Position numbers and translations under genes: made by a program. A stretch of DNA of 43,704 bases from Opitutia bacterium (GTDB taxonomy: Bacteria; Verrucomicrobiota; Verrucomicrobiia; Opitutales; Seribacteraceae): the NCBI GenBank assembly GCA_002716045.1, contig PAZC01000009.1:1-43704 (forward strand). The letters run 5' to 3'. Positions 33,425 to 41,746 of the stretch are shown piece by piece (the first letter of the stretch is position 1; each line of letters opens with the position of its first letter). The notes below the pieces were generated by a model that saw only the letters and a program-made list of their open reading frames with translations, made no database searches and was not told where the DNA came from.

Positions 33425-36213
33425 CAGTAGAGGTACATGAATTCATTGGAATTGAATAAAAGCAAACACAAGTCGGCCAGCGCCCGGGTGTCGGCACTGA
33501 CGTCGGCAGGTTTCTTGTCCGCCTTATAATTTTCGAAGACGGGTAAAATTTCCTCGTACTCGAAGGGTTGTCCGGTGAGTTCTTCGACAAGGGAACGCGT
33601 GATGGTCGTGGGATACTTTACGGGTGCTGGTTTGTTTTTGGCATGGTATGCCTGCATCTCGGCGACGTATTTCTTCAAGCGCTCCCATTCCACCTTGTCA
33701 GGAACCCTGCCGAAGGCGAGTTGCACGACTCGTTTCACCTGCATATGGAGGTTGTCGAACTCCTTTTGGGAGCGGAGTGCGAGTGCGATTGCCCGGTCGC
33801 TCATGGTAGAGCTGTTGAGCAAGGTGAAGGCTTGTGGAGCGACTGCCTCGGAAACTCGTTCGTCACAGGAATCATTGGGATTGGGCTGGTTAAATATCTC
33901 TAGGAACGGGTCGGCTTGTCCGCGAACCCGGTAGGCGTAGATGGTGCGGCGGTTGCGTTCGCTGGGTGTGGGTGACGGCTGATAGGCTGGGGCGATGGAG
34001 AATTGAATCATGCGCGGCTGGAGGGCGACTTCCATATTGATTTCCGGCCTTACGGGCAGGCCGCCTATGGCGTCGTTTAATTCTCCAGTTGCCTTTAACA
34101 GGCTGTCGCGCAATTCCTCCGCGGAAAGGCGGCGAGGGATACGGTAGGCGAACAAATCGTTATTGGGATCACGCAAGGCCAATTTATCTGCTTGTGGATG
34201 GCTGTCGGATTGCCGGTAGACCTGCGATGTCATGATGAGTCGATGCAATCGCTTGAACTTCCATCCGTTTTCCACGAAGTCGGCGGCGAGCCAGTCGAGT
34301 AATTCGGGGTGTGTTGGCTTGGCCCCCTTGACCCCGAAATTGTTGGGGTTTCCGGCCAAGGGTTTTCCGAAGTGGTGTTGCCAGACGCGGTTTACTATCG
34401 AGCGCGAGGTGAGGGGGTTCGCTGGGTGGGCGATCCATCTGGCCAAGCCCAGGCGTCGGCCACTCGCTCGCTCCGACAAAGCGTATGGGTCCTGGTCGTT
34501 TTTGGAAGTGGCAATTGCGAGGGCGCTGAGCACGCCGGGAGTCACTTTTTCGTCGGGTGCTTCCAAGGCTCCCCCGAGGAGGATGCGGGTGACGGGCAGT
34601 TTCTGGCTTGCTGGCAATTTCTTTGGCATCCGCATGGAGCGGGCGTTGAGAGATTTCGGTGTTAGCCCGTTATAAACGCCCTGCACCATCGGTTGGTAGC
34701 GTTCCAAGCGACGCTTCCAGATCCATTCGTCTTGCCTCCGTACTTTTTTGCGTCCCTGTTCAACGGGCGAAAGACCCACCAGACGGGGCGGTTTATCCTC
34801 ATCGGGCAAGCTCCTGCGGGCGTTTTCGTCTAGATACTTCTTGTCTCGGGCATCGAACCATTTGCGGGCGGCGGTCTCCTGCTTGTTGTAAAGCGTGTTG
34901 TGTTTTTCGGTTGCGAAGTCCAGCAGGCGCTTGGTGGCGGCTCGGCCTTGCTGGAGGCCCGCGAGGTTTTCGCTTTTAAGGAAGGGGGCCGGACGTTCGG
35001 CCAATTGGGTGCCTGCGAAAGCAGCGTACATGCGGTAATAATCGCGCGTCGGCAAAGGATCGAACTTGTGGTCATGGCACTTGAAGCAGCGCATGGTCGT
35101 GCTGAGGAAGGTTTGTCCGACGGAATTCACTACGTCGTCCAAAAAAATTTGCCTAGCCTGCGGTACGAGGGTCATGGCGGGATCCCAAGGACCCATGCGC
35201 AGGAAGGAGGAAGCTACCAGCAATTCAGGGTCGCGCTTTCCCGTCGGTTGCTGCTCCCATAATTCGTCGCCAGCCAGTTGTTCGATGACGAATTCGTCAT
35301 AGGGCTTGTCCTCGTTGAAGGCGCGTATGACGTAGTCGCGGTAACGCCATGCGTTGGAGCGCTCGTAGTCGTTGGAGTATCCTCCGGTATCGGCGTAGCG
35401 GGCAACGTCCAACCAGTGTTGCCCCCAACGTTCGCCGTAATGTGGACTGTCCAGTAGTTTGTCGACGAGGTCGGTCCATGCCTTTTCCGGATCCTTGTCC
35501 CAAGCGAGGCGAAACTGATAGATTTGGAAAGGGGTGGGCGGAAGACCGGTCAGGTCGTAGTAGGCCCGCTTGACCAAGGGCCGGAAATGGGCGATGGGAG
35601 CCTCTCGAAACCCCGCTTCTTTCAATTTGCGGTCGATGAAAAAGTCAACTGGGTGAGCGTCTTGGGGAACCTTCGGTTGCCTGACTGTTTGAAAGGCCCA
35701 GACATCTTCCTCCTTGTAGCGGCGGTAAGTCCAGTCTTCGGATAGCCCCCCGCTTGTCTTCATGATCACTCCGTCCTCAGTGCGTTCCTTGCGTCTTTCA
35801 GCCAGAACGTACTTCATTTGTAGTTCCTTTTTCGGCCAAGGGGCCCCGAGCTTTATCCAGCGCTTGACTTGGGAGATTTGCCTTTCAGTGAGCCGGTCGT
35901 TTTCCTTGGGCGGCATTTCATAGTCCTCGTCCTTCCACTCGATGGCTGTTATGAGGAGGCTCTTTTCGGGGTGGAAGGGAATTAGTACGTCATCCGCGGT
36001 CTCTCCACCTGCTAACATGCCATCCAAGGTGGAAAGGTTGAACTCGCCTTTGATTTTCTTCCCATCGCCGCCGTGACAGGCTAAGCATTTGCTTTCGAGG
36101 ATGCTGCGCACTTTCAAGGAGAAGAGGCGTTCGCCTTCTTTCTTTTGATCGGCTCGGTCCTGCCCGCTGAGCAGAATGGGTAATACAGCCAGCGCAATGA
36201 AGATGGCCCTCAT
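33424..36213 (-). CDS. PSCyt1-DUF1549-DUF1553 cytochrome
   Basis: A 929-aa exported cytochrome-like protein from the ATG at 36213, which shares one base with the GntR stop; a TTG lies one codon earlier. After the signal, PSCyt1 has one haem motif, C43-L-A-C46-H47-G. DUF1549 follows at about residues 170-390 and includes D-L-T-G-L-P-P-T-P and M-R-C-F-K-C-H-D-H-K-F-D-P, a second possible haem or metal motif (C-F-K-C-H). DUF1553 spans about residues 570-850 (L-A-R-W-I-A-H-P-A-N-P-L-T-S-R). It is probably an electron-transfer partner of DUF1501. The family is almost restricted to PVC bacteria, supporting the taxonomic call. Confidence 0.94.
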   Translation of the reverse strand: MRAIFIALAVLPILLSGQDRADQKKEGERLFSLKVRSILESKCLACHGGDGKKIKGEFNLSTLDGMLAGGETADDVLIPFHPEKSLLITAIEWKDEDYEMPPKENDRLTERQISQVKRWIKLGAPWPKKELQMKYVLAERRKERTEDGVIMKTSGGLSEDWTYRRYKEEDVWAFQTVRQPKVPQDAHPVDFFIDRKLKEAGFREAPIAHFRPLVKRAYYDLTGLPPTPFQIYQFRLAWDKDPEKAWTDLVDKLLDSPHYGERWGQHWLDVARYADTGGYSNDYERSNAWRYRDYVIRAFNEDKPYDEFVIEQLAGDELWEQQPTGKRDPELLVASSFLRMGPWDPAMTLVPQARQIFLDDVVNSVGQTFLSTTMRCFKCHDHKFDPLPTRDYYRMYAAFAGTQLAERPAPFLKSENLAGLQQGRAATKRLLDFATEKHNTLYNKQETAARKWFDARDKKYLDENARRSLPDEDKPPRLVGLSPVEQGRKKVRRQDEWIWKRRLERYQPMVQGVYNGLTPKSLNARSMRMPKKLPASQKLPVTRILLGGALEAPDEKVTPGVLSALAIATSKNDQDPYALSERASGRRLGLARWIAHPANPLTSRSIVNRVWQHHFGKPLAGNPNNFGVKGAKPTHPELLDWLAADFVENGWKFKRLHRLIMTSQVYRQSDSHPQADKLALRDPNNDLFAYRIPRRLSAEELRDSLLKATGELNDAIGGLPVRPEINMEVALQPRMIQFSIAPAYQPSPTPSERNRRTIYAYRVRGQADPFLEIFNQPNPNDSCDERVSEAVAPQAFTLLNSSTMSDRAIALALRSQKEFDNLHMQVKRVVQLAFGRVPDKVEWERLKKYVAEMQAYHAKNKPAPVKYPTTITRSLVEELTGQPFEYEEILPVFENYKADKKPADVSADTRALADLCLLLFNSNEFMYLY

Positions 36214-36821
36214 CAAATGACGTTTTTCCTTATCAGTGATTGGGCGGCTTTCAAGTCGCGCCGATGAATCGCATTCACGATAGGCTCGTGTTCATGATAG
36301 ATTTCCATGTAACTTTTCAAGCGGGAGTAGGCCATTCTCATGCGTACACTTATGCTGAGCCAAATGGATTCCATTTCTCTGGAAGCTTTCGAAACCCAGT
36401 AACGATGAAGGGCGAGGTCGCTTGCCGTAACTTCTGACAGGTCTTGCTGCTGGCAAGCAGTTGCGAGCGCCTCAAGCAAAGCGGACAACTGGGCGTCGTC
36501 TGCCTCATTCCAATCAGGGAAGGCCTTCTTGAGGCAATGGATTTCGAGGTCGCGCCGCAAACGAAAGAGCAAGTCGCGTTCAGCCTTTTCAGGTGGAGAG
36601 CTTACTCGCACCCCTTTGTTCTGCCTGTAAACCAAGGCACCTTCCTGAGTGAGTTGGAGAAGGGCGTCGCGAATGGGTCCTCGGCTTACCCCGAAGCGTT
36701 CAGCCAGGGAATGCTCTCGCACGGGTTGGTTGCTTTTCCATTGGCCTGAGAGTACTTCCGCTCGCAGGGTGTCGCAAATTTCACTTCGTTTTATGCGTGA
36801 ATTCTTAAGACCGATAGACAT
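36213..36821 (-). CDS. GntR-family transcriptional regulator, FadR/FCD subfamily
   Basis: A 202-aa regulator with an N-terminal winged helix-turn-helix (E-H-S-L-A-E-R-F-G-V-S-R-G-P-I-R-D-A-L at about 36-54). The helical FCD ligand domain has metal-type positions in D-L-A-L-H-R-Y-W and H-E-P-I-V-N-A-I-H-R-R-D. FCD regulators sense small carboxylates or sugar acids, often hexuronates, which would fit the PL10 and sulfatase neighbours; the ligand is inferred. GGAG lies close before the ATG. It is the first gene of a six-gene unit and overlaps the next gene by one base. A FadR-type operator palindrome lies about 40 nt upstream, so autoregulation is likely. Confidence 0.93.
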   Translation of the reverse strand: MSIGLKNSRIKRSEICDTLRAEVLSGQWKSNQPVREHSLAERFGVSRGPIRDALLQLTQEGALVYRQNKGVRVSSPPEKAERDLLFRLRRDLEIHCLKKAFPDWNEADDAQLSALLEALATACQQQDLSEVTASDLALHRYWVSKASREMESIWLSISVRMRMAYSRLKSYMEIYHEHEPIVNAIHRRDLKAAQSLIRKNVI

Positions 36822-36830
36822 AGCTCCATT

Positions 36831-36892
36831 TTCGGTTTCCCAATCCTTGGGTCAACTCAGATTGTTAACAATCTTGGGTTATTTAAACCGAA
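36831..36892 (-). promoter_or_regulatory. Nested inverted repeats and FadR-type operator before the GntR gene
   Basis: The 74-nt spacer holds a perfect 16-bp palindrome (36859-36874, AGATTGTT/AACAATCT) whose core TTGT-TA-ACAA fits the FadR-subfamily operator rule TNGT-N(0-3)-ACNA. It sits inside an outer 8-bp inverted repeat, TTCGGTTT at 36831-36838 and AAACCGAA at 36885-36892. A small CCCAA/TTGGG hairpin (36839-36851) and a direct CTTGGGT repeat (36846 and 36873) are also present. A TTGACC lies between the palindrome and the gene; no good -10 is seen. Confidence 0.6.
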
Positions 36893-36895
36893 TCC

Positions 36896-37852
36896 CTATT
36901 GATTGTATGCTTTCCAACGCGTCTCGATTGCCTTGTTCCCTGACTTGCCGTCGAAGATCACTATGCGGTAACGCAGAGTGATGCTTTTGCCCGGTTGAAT
37001 GGACCAACCGGTTTCCTGAATTGGTACGTAGTTGAAGAATATCTTTCCATTGTCCCAAGTGCGAATCCGCTGGGGGGCGTCGTGGTTTTTCGGGTGGCAG
37101 AGAATCGCCACTGTTGCGTCTTCGCCCTTTCCCTCCTCGGCGGGACCATGCATGGCGACCCAATTAGCGCGGGTTGCGTGACTGTTGGTGCGGTCCAATC
37201 CCTCGGATGTCAAGTAGTCGCTGTTCTTTTTGTTCCACGAATGGGGTGCCCTGTAGGCGAGGCCACCGCCATAGCGGTAAGCTGGAAAGACCAATGCTTT
37301 CTTGGTTACGTTTTTCTGTGTCATGGCGTAATCGATGACGTTGGCACCCTCCACGAAGGCTGCATCGACTGACAGTGTTTCCTTCAGGATGACGGTGGGT
37401 TCGGCCTTAATACCTTCGAGATAACCGAGATGTTCTTGAATCACCGTGAAGCCCGCCTTTCTGGTTTCCTTGACCTTGGCGTGGCGAATACGTCCGGTCT
37501 TGCGACCGAGATTCCAGAAATCGGGTCCTTTCTTGTCGCCGTACTTGGTGTTTACCCAGGCGTGCCATAGACCGATGTGATGGTAATGGTCGGCTGGATG
37601 TATTCCCGTCACGATGCCGCCGGAAGGAGCGTGCATTGGGTAAATGAATCCACTGCGGTTGTAGATTTTGTCGACGCCGTTCGGGGGCGGCACCTCTGCG
37701 ACGTGGTAGGTCAGAATCGGGGTCTCGCCACGCGTTACGGTAATCGACTGCTCTGTTTGCTTGAGCGAGAGGTTCTCCTTGGCCTCTACCTGAAGAAGTC
37801 CGGTGGCGAGCAGGATTGCTGACAGCAAGTAAAGGGTAGGGTAAGGTTTCAT
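36896..37852 (-). CDS. Exported DUF6807 (PmoA-like) protein
   Basis: A 318-aa exported protein. The signal is at about residues 1-24. DUF6807/PmoA-family features are the motif P-I-L-T-Y-H-V, then Y-N-R-S-G-F-I-Y-P-M-H-A-P-S-G-G and H-P-A-D-H-Y-H-H-I-G-L-W-H-A-W, rich in His. The PmoA name is a historical label and does not imply methane oxidation. Function is unknown, but the family is frequent in PVC and Bacteroidetes glycan loci. It lies 81 nt after MATE and 74 nt before the GntR gene, so it may be the end of the upstream unit, with the operator controlling what follows. Confidence 0.88.
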   Translation of the reverse strand: MKPYPTLYLLSAILLATGLLQVEAKENLSLKQTEQSITVTRGETPILTYHVAEVPPPNGVDKIYNRSGFIYPMHAPSGGIVTGIHPADHYHHIGLWHAWVNTKYGDKKGPDFWNLGRKTGRIRHAKVKETRKAGFTVIQEHLGYLEGIKAEPTVILKETLSVDAAFVEGANVIDYAMTQKNVTKKALVFPAYRYGGGLAYRAPHSWNKKNSDYLTSEGLDRTNSHATRANWVAMHGPAEEGKGEDATVAILCHPKNHDAPQRIRTWDNGKIFFNYVPIQETGWSIQPGKSITLRYRIVIFDGKSGNKAIETRWKAYNQ

Positions 37853-37933
37853 GTTGCCTGCAGTCTTAGTCCAATGGTCCGTTCGGGCAAGCCTGAGCTT
37901 GTTTTTAGCGGTTATTTGTTTCAGATTCGGCCG
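37853..37933. other. Spacer between MATE and DUF6807 genes
   Basis: 81 nt. A CAAGC/GCTTG hairpin at 37888-37901 is followed by TTTTT on the plus strand only, which is the wrong orientation for the minus-strand genes around it. No promoter is recognised. Confidence 0.3.
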
Positions 37934-39289
37934 TTAGGATTCAGTGAACTCTGTGGGCGAGGAGAGTTGGCGTCGAAGCATATTCTTGCCGTAGAAATAG
38001 GATATGATGGCAGCGCTCCAAGTGACGAGGAATATGCCCCACCAGACACCGGATTCCCGCATGTCCAACTTGAATGCCAGAAGATAAAAGACGATGCAGG
38101 GAGCAAGGACTTGTCGGTAGATACCGATTATCATTGCGTAGAGAGGTTTCTTGAGACCTTGCAACAGGTTTACCGTTTGGAACAGGATGACGTAGGAGCA
38201 GAGTGTGATGGATGCGATCTCAAGGTAATCGATCCCATGTCGAATGACAATCGGATACTCTGAGAAAACTTGCATCATGGTTTCGGCCAGGAAATAGAGC
38301 AGCAATCCACCCGCCGCCATCATCACCAAACCGTACTTCATGGTGGTTTCCAAGGTTTCACGTATCCGTTCGGGTTTCTTTGCCCCGTTGTTTTGTCCCG
38401 TCATGGAGAGAACGGCGATGTTGAGCCCGATGGTGGGTAAAAGGAGGATCTGCTCGATCCTGGTTGCGATACCGTATGCAGCCACGCTTTCGGTGCTGAA
38501 CTTGCTTATGAACAAGGTGATTATGAAGATGCCAACTGCCACGCTGACCATGTTGAAACTTGCCGGGAATCCTTGCTTGGCGATTTCACGATAAATGGGT
38601 GACGGGGCCAGCATGGAAAAAATGGGCCCTTCCCATAGCTTGGTGCGGGAGAGTCGATGGAGAAGGTAGACCATGCCGAGTAATTGAATTACTATGGTAG
38701 CGAGGGCGATACCCTTGATTCCCATGGCGGGGACGCCTAAACCACCGTACATGAACCAAGGATCCAAGGCGCAATTGAGAAAAAAGCTCACGATCAATAC
38801 GTTGCGATAGGTCTTGGTGTCCCCTTGAGCATTGAGGCAGGCGTTGGCAATCGATTGAACGACCGTTAACACCGTGCCACAAAGGATCAGGTTGATGTAA
38901 TCCAAGGCGACTTCGAGGTATTCCCCGGATGCTCCCAAAATTTGAAACAGATAGGGGGCGGAGAGCAAACCTCCTACAGTTAGGACGATGGCAAATAGCA
39001 CGCCGAAGGAAAGGCACTGCACACAGGTGTGATGAGCCTTAGCCTGATCCTTCTCGCCGAGGGCATTGGCTATGAGGGCAGTGCCGCCTTGGGATATGCC
39101 GCTTCCCATGGCAATGATGATGAAGAACACAGGAAAGGAAATGGAAAGCGCTGCCAATGCATCGGTGGAAATAAATCCGGCGAAGAAGGTGTCCACCACG
39201 TTGTACATGGTGTTGAAGAAGAAACCAATGCTAGCTGGAACGGCTATCTTGCGAACCAGCCCCGGAATGGGATCTTTGGTCAGGTCCAT
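37934..39289 (-). CDS. MATE-family efflux transporter
   Basis: A 451-aa integral membrane protein with about 12 hydrophobic segments and two MatE halves. The first half begins D-P-I-P-G-L-V-R-K-I-A-V-P-A-S-I-G-F-F-F-N-T-M-Y-N-V-V-D-T-F-F, the usual MATE N-terminus. A-I-A-M-G-S-G-I-S-Q-G-G and later A-Y-G-I-A-T-R-I-E-Q are typical. MATE proteins export cationic drugs or organic compounds using H+ or Na+ gradients. It lies 13 nt after the pectate lyase and is the only transporter in the window. Whether it exports a degradation product or a toxin is unknown. Confidence 0.94.
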   Translation of the reverse strand: MDLTKDPIPGLVRKIAVPASIGFFFNTMYNVVDTFFAGFISTDALAALSISFPVFFIIIAMGSGISQGGTALIANALGEKDQAKAHHTCVQCLSFGVLFAIVLTVGGLLSAPYLFQILGASGEYLEVALDYINLILCGTVLTVVQSIANACLNAQGDTKTYRNVLIVSFFLNCALDPWFMYGGLGVPAMGIKGIALATIVIQLLGMVYLLHRLSRTKLWEGPIFSMLAPSPIYREIAKQGFPASFNMVSVAVGIFIITLFISKFSTESVAAYGIATRIEQILLLPTIGLNIAVLSMTGQNNGAKKPERIRETLETTMKYGLVMMAAGGLLLYFLAETMMQVFSEYPIVIRHGIDYLEIASITLCSYVILFQTVNLLQGLKKPLYAMIIGIYRQVLAPCIVFYLLAFKLDMRESGVWWGIFLVTWSAAIISYFYGKNMLRRQLSSPTEFTES

Positions 39290-39302
39290 GCGAATTGGCC
39301 GA

Positions 39303-40352
39303 TCAGTGACTGCCCTTTAGCAAGACATTGTTCGTGGGAGCCCATTTCTTTTGCCAAGCTGGGTACTCTTTCGCCAAAAGATCTTTCGGGTAGTAACCAA
39401 GCCAACTGTAACCGTTGCGGCGTTCGTAGGAGATTTCGGCAATGGTTTTCCTTGGGATTCCATCACGACTACAGAAGATGGGTTGGTTTGTTCCGATCTT
39501 GTAGAATCGAGCCCATAGAGGTGGGGCGGAGGCATCTTTGACAACAACTTTGTCCCATCCCTTGGGCGTATCCTTTGCTTCCTTGCGCACTTCGCGAATG
39601 CCAGTCAATTTTGCTTCGTCGAACCAGCGGACAGCGCCTTGCACGGCGGCAATGATTTCTGGAGACGGTTCCTCGATTTCCATCAGGAAGCGAACCACGC
39701 CGACTGATTCGGCTCCGCTGATTGAAGGCAACTCGTAACTGCGGGCCTTTCGTGGAACCAAGGTATTTTCATCGTGTTGAGCGCACCAGGCGGTCTTCTT
39801 TCCATCCACCACGATTTGGCATTTCAGGATGCATGGAATTCCTCGTTCAACGGCCTTGGCGCAGCGTTTACGGAGCGTATCGTTGACGAACGGATAAGTA
39901 TTCTTGTCCATCGAAACTTCCCGCAAGACCGCCAACACGCCGATCATGGCTCCGTCATTGAAGGTTATGTGGGCGGAGTAACCGGAAGGATTCGGGAACC
40001 TTTGGGGCCAGCCACCATTGGCGTATTGGGCGTTAAGGATTAACTCTATGCCCTTGAGGACAGCTTCTCGGTAGCGTGGGTCTCCCGATTGGTTGAACGC
40101 CTTGGCGAGATAACGGATCTCGGTGTGCGTGGCACCGTTGTCGAAGGTCGAGTCATTTCTTTTCTTTAGGGCCCGAAGAACTTTTTGAGCGTTCTGGTTT
40201 AGTTCCTTGTCCCGATCGTAATTCTTAGGCCACCCGCCATTGGCGCGCTGATGAAGGAGTATGTTTTCCGCCTTTGTGTCGGCGGGCAGAGGTGGGCAGG
40301 TTCCAACAACTAAGAGAAATGCGGGGAGAGCTGTCTTCACCTTTCCGGTCAT
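39303..40352 (-). CDS. Pectate lyase, PL10-like
   Basis: A 349-aa exported lyase that would cleave polygalacturonate by beta-elimination. The signal is at about residues 1-24. PL10-like motifs are R-A-N-G-G-W-P-K-N-Y-D at the start, then T-F-D-N-G-A-T-H-T-E-I-R-Y-L-A, Q-Y-A-N-G-G-W-P-Q-R-F-P and Y-S-A-H-I-T-F-N-D-G-A-M. Later R-S-Y-E-L-P-S-I-S-G-A-E-S and R-N-G-Y-S-W-L-G-Y-Y are typical of the family. The ATG overlaps the upstream sulfatase stop by 4 nt, which links pectin-type cleavage directly to desulfation. Confidence 0.92.
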   Translation of the reverse strand: MTGKVKTALPAFLLVVGTCPPLPADTKAENILLHQRANGGWPKNYDRDKELNQNAQKVLRALKKRNDSTFDNGATHTEIRYLAKAFNQSGDPRYREAVLKGIELILNAQYANGGWPQRFPNPSGYSAHITFNDGAMIGVLAVLREVSMDKNTYPFVNDTLRKRCAKAVERGIPCILKCQIVVDGKKTAWCAQHDENTLVPRKARSYELPSISGAESVGVVRFLMEIEEPSPEIIAAVQGAVRWFDEAKLTGIREVRKEAKDTPKGWDKVVVKDASAPPLWARFYKIGTNQPIFCSRDGIPRKTIAEISYERRNGYSWLGYYPKDLLAKEYPAWQKKWAPTNNVLLKGSH

Positions 40353-41746
40353 TTCTTTTGCTTGGCGATCTGGAAGTATTTGCTACAGCGCTTGACGACA
40401 TCGGGGAATTCCTTGGCCAAGTCTTTCTTTTCCCCGATGTCATTTTCCAAGTCGTATAGCCTGTAGCGGTCCTTGCCAGCCGGATGAAGTTTCCATTTGC
40501 CTACCCGAATGGCCCAGATCCAGTAGAAATATTCGTGCTCTTTCTGTTCTTTGGTCTTACCCAAGAGTTCCGGAAGGTAACTGATGCCATCGATGTCTTT
40601 CGGGGATTCGATGCCTGCCAAATCGCAGGCGGTTGGCAGGAAGTCCCAGAAGGCGCTGGGGTGGCCACTGGTTCGCCCCGGTTTTATCTTGCCCGGCCAA
40701 CGGGCGATGGTGGGTACGCGTATGCCGCCTTCTTTCATGCTGCGCTTATGCCCGCTGAGTGGTCCCGAGCTATTGAAGAACTGCAGGGTTTGGCCACCTT
40801 CGGGCGAAGGGCCGTTGTCGCTGCTGAAGATGACCAAGGTATTGTCGCTTAGCTTCAATTCGTCGAGGAGATCAAGGATTCTCCCGACGTTGCCGTCCAT
40901 GCGGGTAATCATCCCGGCATAGGCGGCATGGGGGTGGCTTTGGCCGCAATATCCTTTTTTGTACTGACTTCCGTAGGCTCCGCCACCGGTGTTTCCTTTG
41001 CCCTCTATTTTGGGAGTCTCCGGCCAATTCAGCTTGAGATATTGTGCCATCGAGTCCTCCGGTACGGTCAGTTCGGCATGGGGTATGGCGAACGGAAGAT
41101 AGAGAAAGAAAGGATTATCTTTGTTTTCTCGAATGAACTGGAGGGCCTCCTTGGCGAACTCGTCGTGACTGTAGGTTCCCTTGCCTTTGACGTATTCCCC
41201 GTTGACCCGCAGGTTGTGGTTGTCGGGATAGAGTACCTTCTGGTCGTTTCTCCAGAGGTATTCCGGATAATAGAAGTGGGCGAAGCCTTGGTTGTCGAAG
41301 CCGAAGAAATGATCGAATCCCTTGTTGTTCGGACTGCCGGGGTGCCCCGGTCGTCCCACGAGCCCCCACTTGCCAATCATGCAGGTCTTGTATCCCGCGT
41401 CCTTCAAGAGCATGGCGACCGTGACGTCTTCCTTTTTCAATCTGCCTCCATTCCCCGTGACCGAGGCGTGCCCCATGTGCTTGCCCGTCATGAGGGCGCA
41501 GCGGGAAGGCGAGCAGACTGTGAATCCCGAGTAGTGGCTTGTGAAGCGGATGCCTTCCTTTGCCATCTGGTCGAGGCGTGGCGTCTTGATCTTTTTTTGC
41601 CCATAGCAACCGAGATCGCCGTAACCGAGATCATCGGCGAGAATGAACACTATGTTGGGTGAATTCTCCTTTTTTGCTTCGCCGGTCTTTTGAATGAAGA
41701 AAGAACATAACAGAGCGAAGGACAGGTAAATCAGGAAAAATTTCAT
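40349..41746 (-). CDS. Sulfatase (S1 family, arylsulfatase-A-like)
   Basis: A 465-aa exported sulfatase. The signal is at about residues 1-24. The metal pair is A-D38-D39-L-G-Y-G-D-L-G-C-Y-G, the formylglycine motif C78-S-P-S-R82 with C-A-L-M-T-G, and the second metal motif F-S-S-D-N-G-P-S. It has all canonical residues, unlike the sulfatases at 1984 and 6129. It overlaps the upstream sulfatase and downstream PL10 genes by 4 nt each, so the three are translationally coupled. The substrate is probably a sulfated uronan or pectin-like glycan (inference). Confidence 0.94.
   Translation of the reverse strand: MKFFLIYLSFALLCSFFIQKTGEAKKENSPNIVFILADDLGYGDLGCYGQKKIKTPRLDQMAKEGIRFTSHYSGFTVCSPSRCALMTGKHMGHASVTGNGGRLKKEDVTVAMLLKDAGYKTCMIGKWGLVGRPGHPGSPNNKGFDHFFGFDNQGFAHFYYPEYLWRNDQKVLYPDNHNLRVNGEYVKGKGTYSHDEFAKEALQFIRENKDNPFFLYLPFAIPHAELTVPEDSMAQYLKLNWPETPKIEGKGNTGGGAYGSQYKKGYCGQSHPHAAYAGMITRMDGNVGRILDLLDELKLSDNTLVIFSSDNGPSPEGGQTLQFFNSSGPLSGHKRSMKEGGIRVPTIARWPGKIKPGRTSGHPSAFWDFLPTACDLAGIESPKDIDGISYLPELLGKTKEQKEHEYFYWIWAIRVGKWKLHPAGKDRYRLYDLENDIGEKKDLAKEFPDVVKRCSKYFQIAKQKK

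Noticed and set aside
37888-37906. Hairpin followed by TTTTT between MATE and DUF6807
   Set aside because: The T-run is on the plus strand, but both flanking genes are on the minus strand; the stem is only 5 bp.
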